From NCBI GenBank assembly GCA_003214695.1, contig QCLI01000004.1, positions 62,001 to 126,000 on the forward strand: a DNA stretch of 64,000 bases. Direction: 5' to 3'. Every line of letters begins with the position of its first letter. The stretch's first letter is position 1. Positions 57,961 through 64,000 of the stretch are shown one piece after another. Under the pieces are notes generated by a model, which saw only the letters and a list, made by a program, of their open reading frames with translations, made no database searches and was not told the DNA's origin. Both the position numbers and the translations under genes were made by a program. This DNA comes from Prochlorococcus sp. AG-412-P08 (GTDB lineage Bacteria; Cyanobacteriota; Cyanobacteriia; PCC-6307; Cyanobiaceae).

Positions 57961-58539
57961 TTAACTTGAGGCGGGGAACCGTATAGGACCTAACTTATTC
58001 AGGGGCCAATACCTGAAAGTTGCTGTCCCAACAAGGTTCTGTTCCGTTAGAGGGCCCCAGAGATGTGAATCTAAACTGTTATTTCGATTGTCACCTAGTA
58101 CCCAAAGTGAATTAGAAGGAACGATGATTTGGTCCATATCATATTTTATTTTCTCAACAACCCATGGTTCATCTATTAAAGTTTCATTCCTAATTAGATG
58201 GCCATTCTTAACTTCTATCTTGTCACCTGGAATACCGATTACTCTTTTTATTAAAGCCTGGTTAGATTCATATCCTGAGTCAATAAGAATTTGTGGAGGT
58301 AAGAAAACTACTATAGTACCGCGATTGGGATGTTTCCTAAGGAATTTATTTAACTTTGGACTTATTTTCTCAATTAAAAGTCTATCTTTGACTTGCAATG
58401 TAGGTAACATTGAACCAGAAGGAATCCATCTAGGCTCTACTACTTGCCATCTCAGTAATAATGCAAAAAGAATCCAGATTAAAAGCCCTTTCCATCCTGA
58501 GTTCTTTTTTTTAATTTCTTTTTGACTAGAAGATGACAT
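57961..58539 (-). CDS. lepB: Signal peptidase I
   Basis: Cleaves signal peptides of exported and thylakoid proteins. One N-terminal membrane anchor (about 18-34) precedes the catalytic serine in PSGSMLPTL and the catalytic lysine in ALIKRVIGIPGD, followed by GDNRNNSLDSHLWGPL. At 192 residues it is the short cyanobacterial form. It is divergent from menD, with only 84 bases between its ATG and the proposed menD start. Confidence 0.96.
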   Translation of the reverse strand: MSSSSQKEIKKKNSGWKGLLIWILFALLLRWQVVEPRWIPSGSMLPTLQVKDRLLIEKISPKLNKFLRKHPNRGTIVVFLPPQILIDSGYESNQALIKRVIGIPGDKIEVKNGHLIRNETLIDEPWVVEKIKYDMDQIIVPSNSLWVLGDNRNNSLDSHLWGPLTEQNLVGTATFRYWPLNKLGPIRFPASS

Positions 58540-58623
58540 TTAATAATTTGCTGAAAGCCCCAAAAGATTCTCATCTCTGAGAAGATTACATTAGTTACTT
58601 TTTGGGCACTGTCACTATCTCGC

Positions 58624-60375
58624 ATTAATCTTTCTCTTTGCATTCACCTGTTAAGAGCATTCCAGGATAAAGGCCTAGATCATATAGTCCTTTGTCCTGG
58701 GAGTCGATCATCGCCACTTGCTTTGGCAGCTGGTGGCCTAGAGGAAGAATTTGGATTAAATCTATACAACGCTATCGATGAAAGGTCAGCCGCATTTTTG
58801 GCTTTAGGTATAGCTACAGGTTCTGGGAAAGCAGCAATTGTCATAACCACCTCTGGAACTGCTGTAGCAAATCTTTTGCCTGCAGCTGTGGAAGCTGACA
58901 GGTCTTGTCATTCAATTATTTTTGTCACTGCTGATAGACCTTATAGATTAAAAGGATGCGGAGCTAATCAAACAGTTAACCAAGAAGAATTTCTAAGATC
59001 AGTATGTAGAGATGTTTTTCAAGGGCCATCTGAGGGGATTCATGTGCTTTCCATTGATGAAGCAATTTCTCTTGGCGGAGAAGTCTGGGATAAGACTCAT
59101 TCTTGCCCTGGCCCTGTACATTTTAATATTCCAATCGAAGAGCCTTTGTTCCCAACGCATTCAGAACAAAAGAAGGTTTGGAATGGAATAGATAGTCAGG
59201 TTTTGAAAGATAACAGTTTTAGAAAAAATCCTATTGAGATGTCTAAAGAGAATGAAGTTGTTTCATTTCCTGATTTAGATCCATTTAGTTTTGGGATAAT
59301 TCACGTAGGTCCTTGGAGAGGAAAGCCTAGTGATTTAGAGAAATTTAGAAACTCTCTTCGTGTTTTTCATTCTTTATCTAATTGGCCAATATTCGCCGAT
59401 CCATTGTCTGGATTATCATCAGATCAGCCAGGATTAGTCAATTATTGGGAATTACTAATATCATCCCAAAAACTAGGCTTTGGAAATGATTTGCAGGTTT
59501 TAAGGCTAGGTCCTATTTCTTCTAGTAGAGCTTTAGAAGAATTCTTAACAAAATTCTCAACAAATCAAGTTTTAATAACAGAAGGGGAGCATCGTCCTTT
59601 AGATCCACTTCGCATAGCTAAACAATATTCCTATGGCTTCTCTTCTTGGGTGGAAAATTTCTTGGATAAGCATCCTAATATAACTAAAATTGACAATAGC
59701 ATCAATGCTCAAATGTTATCTAATCTTTCTCTTAAGAGTCGACAAGTTGATATTCTATTAGATGATAAACTTGCTTTTACAGATAAGCTTAATCAACCAT
59801 TAATAATTCAGTTTTTAGATAACTTAGTACCTTCAGATTTACCTATAATGGTATCATCAAGCTCTTTAGTTAGAGACTTGCTGACTTACTCTAAATCAGC
59901 TTTGTTGTCGAGACGGATTTTTAGTTTTAGAGGTGCTTCTGGTATTGATGGAAATATTTCTTTAGCAATAGGTCTATCAAGTGTTCTCGGCCCTATGATT
60001 TGTCTTTGTGGAGACCTTGCATTTATTTACGATAGTAATGCATTATTACTTTCTCAATATTTAAGACACCCTTTAATACTTTTGCTGATAGATAATAATG
60101 GTGGTGGGATTTTTAGAAATCTAAATCTTGATAAATTATATAAAGGAACATTAGAAGACCTATTCATAATGCCACAGAAAATAAATATTTCAGAATTAGC
60201 TTCAGCTTATGGTGTCGCATATAAGGAAATAAAATACCTTGATGATTTGGGAGATGCTATTGAGTGGGGGCTTCGGGTAATTGGTCTAGTAGTGATCAGA
60301 GTTCGTACTGATTCAGAAGAGGATACTTTTCTAAGAAAAAATATTGCTGAATCTCTACAGGAATATATTAATTAA
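58624..60375 (+). CDS. menD: 2-succinyl-5-enolpyruvyl-6-hydroxy-3-cyclohexene-1-carboxylate synthase MenD, near-cognate start
   Basis: A thiamine-diphosphate enzyme of phylloquinone synthesis. The catalytic glutamate is in NAIDERSAAFLALG, and the ThDP site is GDLAFIYDSN followed by LLIDNNGGGIF. The first canonical start in frame is TTG at 58723, but the family-conserved VLCPGSRSSPLALAAGG begins before it. The open frame extends upstream through LLRAFQDKGLDHIVLCPGSR with no ATG, GTG or TTG. An ATT at 58624, reading I-N-L-S-L, gives 583 residues and the expected N-terminus. A CTG at 58609 and ATT at 58585 are less likely. Identity is sure, the start is inference. Confidence 0.9.
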   Translation: MNLSLCIHLLRAFQDKGLDHIVLCPGSRSSPLALAAGGLEEEFGLNLYNAIDERSAAFLALGIATGSGKAAIVITTSGTAVANLLPAAVEADRSCHSIIFVTADRPYRLKGCGANQTVNQEEFLRSVCRDVFQGPSEGIHVLSIDEAISLGGEVWDKTHSCPGPVHFNIPIEEPLFPTHSEQKKVWNGIDSQVLKDNSFRKNPIEMSKENEVVSFPDLDPFSFGIIHVGPWRGKPSDLEKFRNSLRVFHSLSNWPIFADPLSGLSSDQPGLVNYWELLISSQKLGFGNDLQVLRLGPISSSRALEEFLTKFSTNQVLITEGEHRPLDPLRIAKQYSYGFSSWVENFLDKHPNITKIDNSINAQMLSNLSLKSRQVDILLDDKLAFTDKLNQPLIIQFLDNLVPSDLPIMVSSSSLVRDLLTYSKSALLSRRIFSFRGASGIDGNISLAIGLSSVLGPMICLCGDLAFIYDSNALLLSQYLRHPLILLLIDNNGGGIFRNLNLDKLYKGTLEDLFIMPQKINISELASAYGVAYKEIKYLDDLGDAIEWGLRVIGLVVIRVRTDSEEDTFLRKNIAESLQEYIN

Positions 60376-60407
60376 TGGTATAAAGCATGTTTAAATAATT
60401 TAAAAGC

Positions 60408-61298
60408 ATGAAGAATAAATTGGGACCTAGAAATTCATCAAGAAGAGTTTTACCAGGAAATATCGGAGCTTCTTGGCAAGCTTGGGGCGAATATGAGGAT
60501 ATTTTGTTGGATAAGTCTGAGGAAGGTATAGCACGATTGGCAATTAATCGTCCTGATAAGAGAAACGCATTTAGACCACAAACCGTTAATGAACTATGTG
60601 ATGCTTTTGTAAGAATTCGCGATGATAAGAACATTGGGGTGATTTTGTTTACCGGAGTTTCACCTGCTAGTGATGGAGGTTTCTCTTTTTGCGCTGGTGG
60701 TGATCAAAGTGTTAGAGGAGACGGTGGTTATTTAGATGAAGAGGGTTTGCCTAGGTTAAATGTTCTTGATTTGCAGAGACTTATCAGAACTATTCCAAAG
60801 GTCGTAATTGCACTTGTCTCTGGTTACGCGATTGGTGGTGGTCAGGTACTTCATCTCTTATGTGACTTAAGTCTTGCTGCAGAAAATGCTGTATTTGGCC
60901 AAACAGGACCAAAGGTAGGGAGTTTCGATGCTGGTTTTGGCTCAGGTTATTTAGCAAAAGTAGTAGGCCAGAGAAAGGCACGGGAAATATGGTTTTTATG
61001 CAGGCAGTATGGGGCTAAGGAGGCACTTCAAATGGGACTTGTGAATGCAATTACATCCATTGAAGATTTAGAGACGGAAGGTGTTAAATGGGCAAAAGAA
61101 ATTCTTCAACATAGTCCTACTGCTATACGTTGCTTGAAATCTTCATTTAATGCTGAGTCTGATGGACTTTCAGGTATTCAGGAGCTTGCCGGAAATGCAA
61201 CGCATCTTTTTTATAAGACAAACGAAGCTCAAGAGGGTAAAGATGCATTTTTACAAAAAAGGAAGCCTAACTTTTCAAAATTCGATTGGTTGCCATGA
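60408..61298 (+). CDS. menB: 1,4-dihydroxy-2-naphthoyl-CoA synthase
   Basis: A crotonase-fold enzyme closing the naphthoquinone ring of phylloquinone, the photosystem I quinone. [29 protein letters not shown] (oxyanion hole), [17 protein letters not shown] and [30 protein letters not shown] are all MenB signatures; the GSFDAGFGS loop is diagnostic. At 296 residues it is full length. It follows menD by 32 bases in the same direction, consistent with one pathway unit. Confidence 0.96.
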   Translation: MKNKLGPRNSSRRVLPGNIGASWQAWGEYEDILLDKSEEGIARLAINRPDKRNAFRPQTVNELCDAFVRIRDDKNIGVILFTGVSPASDGGFSFCAGGDQSVRGDGGYLDEEGLPRLNVLDLQRLIRTIPKVVIALVSGYAIGGGQVLHLLCDLSLAAENAVFGQTGPKVGSFDAGFGSGYLAKVVGQRKAREIWFLCRQYGAKEALQMGLVNAITSIEDLETEGVKWAKEILQHSPTAIRCLKSSFNAESDGLSGIQELAGNATHLFYKTNEAQEGKDAFLQKRKPNFSKFDWLP

Positions 61299-61347
61299 AC
61301 CATTAGGATTCCTGAATTATTAGTATTTAAATCAAAAAGTGACAGGA

Positions 61348-62805
61348 ATGCGCGTTCTTTTCGCGGCTACTGAATGCGCACCGATGATTAAGGTCGGTGG
61401 AATGGGTGATGTTCTAGGCTCTTTGCCCCCAGCATTGGCAAAGCTTGGCCACGATGTTCGTTTAATTCTTCCAGGGTATGGCAAACTTTGGTCGATTCTT
61501 GATATTCCAAAAGAACCGATTTTCAAAGCCCAAACAATGGGCTCAGAATTCTCTGTTTACGAAACAAAGCATCCTGTTAATAATCTTCCTCTTTATTTAG
61601 TTGGGCACCCAGTATTTGATCCTGAGAGAATCTATGGAGGAGAAGATGAAGATTGGCGTTTTACTTTTTTTGCAAGTGCAACTGCGGAATTCGCATGGAA
61701 TTCATGGAAGCCTCAGGTTCTTCATTGCCATGATTGGCATACAGGAATGATTCCTGTATGGATGCATCAAGATCCAGAGATAAGTACTGTTTTTACAATT
61801 CACAACCTTAAATATCAAGGACCATGGCGCTGGAAACTAGATCGAATGACCTGGTGTCCTTGGTATATGAGTGGTGACCACACAATGGCTGCAGCTATGC
61901 TTTATGCCGATAGAGTTAATGCTGTATCTCCTACTTATGCGAAGGAGATACGCACTTCTGAATATGGGGAAGGCTTAGAAGGTCTTTTAAATTATATTTC
62001 TGGAAAATTGCGTGGGATACTCAATGGTATTGATTTGGTAGATTGGGATCCCTCAACTGATTCATTAATTCCATCCAATTTCAATAGTGAAGATATATCA
62101 GGTCGCTCAAAAAACAAAGAGGTCCTTCAGAATCAAATGGGTCTCGAAGTTAACTCAGAGAAATACTTGCTTGCTATGGTAGGAAGATTAGTTGATCAGA
62201 AAGGAGTAGATTTACTTCTTCAAGTTTCTAGAAGACTCCTTTCGTATACCGATTCTCAAATAGTTGTTTTAGGTACAGGCGATCAGTCCCTAGAGTCAGC
62301 TCTTTGGCAACTTGCTATCGACTATCCAGGGAGGTTCGCCGTATATCTTACCTACGATGACTCTCTATCTCGTCTAATTTATGCAGGTAGTGATGCTTTC
62401 TTAATGCCTAGCCGCTTTGAACCATGCGGCATCAGCCAATTATTGGCAATGCGATATGGCTCAATACCTATTGTTAGGAATGTTGGTGGACTTGTGGATA
62501 CAGTTCAACCACATGACCCGTTGCAAGACACTGGAACAGGATTTTGTTTTGATCGATTCGAGCCAATTGATTTCTATACTGCGTTAGTTAGATCATGGGA
62601 AGCATTCCGTCATAAATCCACTTGGAGTGATCTTCAAAGACGTGCCATGTCTAAATCATATTCTTGGATAAAGTCAGCAAAGGAATATGAAAGAATGTAT
62701 TTGGAAGTAAGTGGAATAAAAGAACCTTCCCCTGATGTAAATGAGGTTGAGAAATTTTCTGTAGGGCAAGATGCTGATCCATCTTTAAGAATAAAAAAGA
62801 ATTAA
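61348..62805 (+). CDS. glgA: Glycogen synthase (ADP-glucose type)
   Basis: A GT5 enzyme that extends alpha-1,4-glucan from ADP-glucose. The N-terminal ADP-glucose motif is [14 protein letters not shown], with [11 protein letters not shown] and a C-terminal [19 protein letters not shown], the catalytic E-x7-E region. The frame also opens at GTG 61339, but ATG 61348 ([12 protein letters not shown]) matches the usual start and gives 485 residues. It complements glgB at 30971. The C-terminal 30 residues are a charged tail. Confidence 0.95.
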   Translation: MRVLFAATECAPMIKVGGMGDVLGSLPPALAKLGHDVRLILPGYGKLWSILDIPKEPIFKAQTMGSEFSVYETKHPVNNLPLYLVGHPVFDPERIYGGEDEDWRFTFFASATAEFAWNSWKPQVLHCHDWHTGMIPVWMHQDPEISTVFTIHNLKYQGPWRWKLDRMTWCPWYMSGDHTMAAAMLYADRVNAVSPTYAKEIRTSEYGEGLEGLLNYISGKLRGILNGIDLVDWDPSTDSLIPSNFNSEDISGRSKNKEVLQNQMGLEVNSEKYLLAMVGRLVDQKGVDLLLQVSRRLLSYTDSQIVVLGTGDQSLESALWQLAIDYPGRFAVYLTYDDSLSRLIYAGSDAFLMPSRFEPCGISQLLAMRYGSIPIVRNVGGLVDTVQPHDPLQDTGTGFCFDRFEPIDFYTALVRSWEAFRHKSTWSDLQRRAMSKSYSWIKSAKEYERMYLEVSGIKEPSPDVNEVEKFSVGQDADPSLRIKKN

Positions 62806-62853
62806 AATTATCCTCTCATTTTTTTCTCTGGAAAATATAGTCAATTGAATATA

Positions 62854-64000
62854 ATGCCTATTACATTGAGACAATTAAGTTCTATTTGGGGCGAAGCTTA
62901 CAATAGCAATCATTCTAATCTAAATGTACCTATCGGTACAATAACTACAGATAGCAGAAAGTGTACGAAGGGATCCTTCTTTGTTCCATTATTAGGTGAA
63001 AACTATGATGGACACTTTTATATAAACGAGGCTTATAAAAGAGGAGCTCAAGCAACAATTGTTTCTGAAAAGTGTACCTTTCCAATTCCTGACAACTTAA
63101 CTTATTGGCGAGTTAAAGATACTCTTATGGCTTTTCAAGAGTTAGCTTTACTCCATCGAAGATCTCTCATAAGTCCAGTTATTGCAATAACTGGATCGGT
63201 TGGTAAGACGACAACAAGAGAATTAGTTCATTCTGCCCTACGTTCCTTGGGACCAATATTGTCTACCTCAGGGAATAACAATAACGATATCGGGGTTCCA
63301 CTTACTTTATTAAAGGCAGATTCTAATCACGTTGCAATTGTTGTTGAGATGGGAATGCGTGGACTAGGAGAAATTGAAAGGTTGTCAAAATGTGCTTCTC
63401 CCGACATAGCAATTATTACAAATATCGGGAGCTCTCATATGTCTCGCCTAGGAACTCGAGAGAAGATAGCTCAAGCGAAATCTGAGATCACATCATTCTT
63501 GAATCCAGATGGTGTACTCATTATTCCAGCTGGTGACTCGGTACTTGAGAATGCGGTAGGATTACGTTGGAAAGGTCGAATAATTCGAGTAGACCTTCAC
63601 ATCAATACCGAAGAGAGACAAGTAAATAAAGATAAGAACACAGATTTTCTTGGTTCGTTAAATCTGAATGACTGGTCTATTAGTTTTCAGGACAATAAAT
63701 TCAAACTACCCCTTGAAGGGGTACATAATGCTAGGAATTTCATGTTTAGTTTGGCAGTTGCCTCTGAAGTGAAGGTTCCTCTTGAGAGTATTGGTGACTT
63801 TCCCTTGGAATTACCAGCGGGACGCGGCCAAATGTTCAAAATAGGTGCAATTAATGTGATTGATCAGACTTATAATTCATCACCTGAATCTGTTATGGCA
63901 GCATTTGATTTGCTTGCCACAAAGCCAGGACGAAGATTTGCTGTGCTTGGGAACATGCTTGAATTAGGAGTAAAAAGTGTTGATCTTCATAGAGAAGTTA
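62854..64000 (+). CDS. murF: UDP-N-acetylmuramoyl-tripeptide--D-alanyl-D-alanine ligase, partial
   Basis: Adds D-Ala-D-Ala to UDP-MurNAc-tripeptide in peptidoglycan precursor synthesis. The gene starts at ATG 62854 and runs off the window, so about 382 residues are visible. The N-terminal substrate domain has GTITTDSRKCTKGSFFVPLLGENYDGH. The ATP loop ITGSVGKTTTRELV lies near residue 112, followed by NNNNDIGVPLTLL and VVEMGMRGLGEIERL. NIGSSHMSRLGTREKIAQAKSEI is present, and the C-terminal ligase domain begins near residue 310 (DQTYNSSPESV). The final part of the gene is outside the window. Confidence 0.93.
   Translation, partial: MPITLRQLSSIWGEAYNSNHSNLNVPIGTITTDSRKCTKGSFFVPLLGENYDGHFYINEAYKRGAQATIVSEKCTFPIPDNLTYWRVKDTLMAFQELALLHRRSLISPVIAITGSVGKTTTRELVHSALRSLGPILSTSGNNNNDIGVPLTLLKADSNHVAIVVEMGMRGLGEIERLSKCASPDIAIITNIGSSHMSRLGTREKIAQAKSEITSFLNPDGVLIIPAGDSVLENAVGLRWKGRIIRVDLHINTEERQVNKDKNTDFLGSLNLNDWSISFQDNKFKLPLEGVHNARNFMFSLAVASEVKVPLESIGDFPLELPAGRGQMFKIGAINVIDQTYNSSPESVMAAFDLLATKPGRRFAVLGNMLELGVKSVDLHREV

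Noticed and set aside
58088-58525. 145-codon plus-strand frame opposite lepB
   Set aside because: It is the complement of the conserved signal peptidase sequence and has no protein-like features of its own.
1-64000. tRNA genes, insertion sequences, CRISPR arrays, prophage
   Set aside because: Reading the gaps gave no T-arm plus anticodon pattern, no transposase, no regular direct-repeat array and no phage structural genes.

Overview
The window is a dense, AT-rich chromosomal segment with single-copy housekeeping genes, short intergenic gaps and many genes specific to oxygenic phototrophs: plastocyanin, PsbP-like lipoprotein, NdhD, MenD/MenB for phylloquinone, Ycf51, DUF760 and DUF4336. Together with the very low GC and the gene order, this points to a marine picocyanobacterium, most likely a low-light-adapted Prochlorococcus. 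The clade assignment is inference. I see no tRNA, rRNA, insertion sequence, prophage or CRISPR array.

Layout. 1-86: 5' end of a probable rimI on the minus strand. 159-5770: plus-strand run lysA, cdaA (c-di-AMP synthase), uppS, bioB, trhO and a GNAT-like unknown. 5764-7298: lipA and recR on minus. 7414-7971: psbP-like on plus. 8009-22243: long minus-strand block with an ABC exporter, a small exported protein, deaD, recD, recB, a membrane methyltransferase-like gene, recC and pdxJ. 22399-25392: plsC-like, a TPR-like exported protein, bolA, grxD and an atypical response regulator on plus, with a DUF6761-like gene on minus. 25424-36265: minus-strand block with clpB2, petE, an epimerase, hemE, glgB, a CocE-type hydrolase, a small exported protein, a DUF4332-like protein and a Ycf51-like protein. 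36335-42803: tamB, proA, folB and a lipase on plus. 42783-52117: minus block prlC, ndhD, thrB, glk, thrS, trpS and an RGG-rich unknown. 52362-57565: a DUF697-type membrane protein, an mntCAB-type metal transporter and a DUF4336 protein on plus. 57555-58539: DUF760 and lepB on minus. 58624-64000: menD, menB, glgA and murF (cut by the window end) on plus.

Functional themes are cell-wall precursor supply (lysA, uppS, murF, with cdaA placed among them), double-strand-break repair (complete recBCD plus recR), glycogen metabolism (glgA, glgB), Fe-S and radical-SAM cofactor enzymes (bioB, lipA, bolA/grxD), photosynthetic electron transport (petE, ndhD, psbP-like, menD/menB) and divalent-metal uptake with manganese-type ligands.

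The most unusual observations are two essential-type genes, recR and menD, whose conserved N-termini lie upstream of any ATG, GTG or TTG in frame, which implies near-cognate start codons. There is also an OmpR-type regulator that has lost its phosphoacceptor aspartate and its acidic pocket, and a DUF697 protein without recognisable GTPase motifs. I did not find a multi-gene system that looks wholly undescribed.
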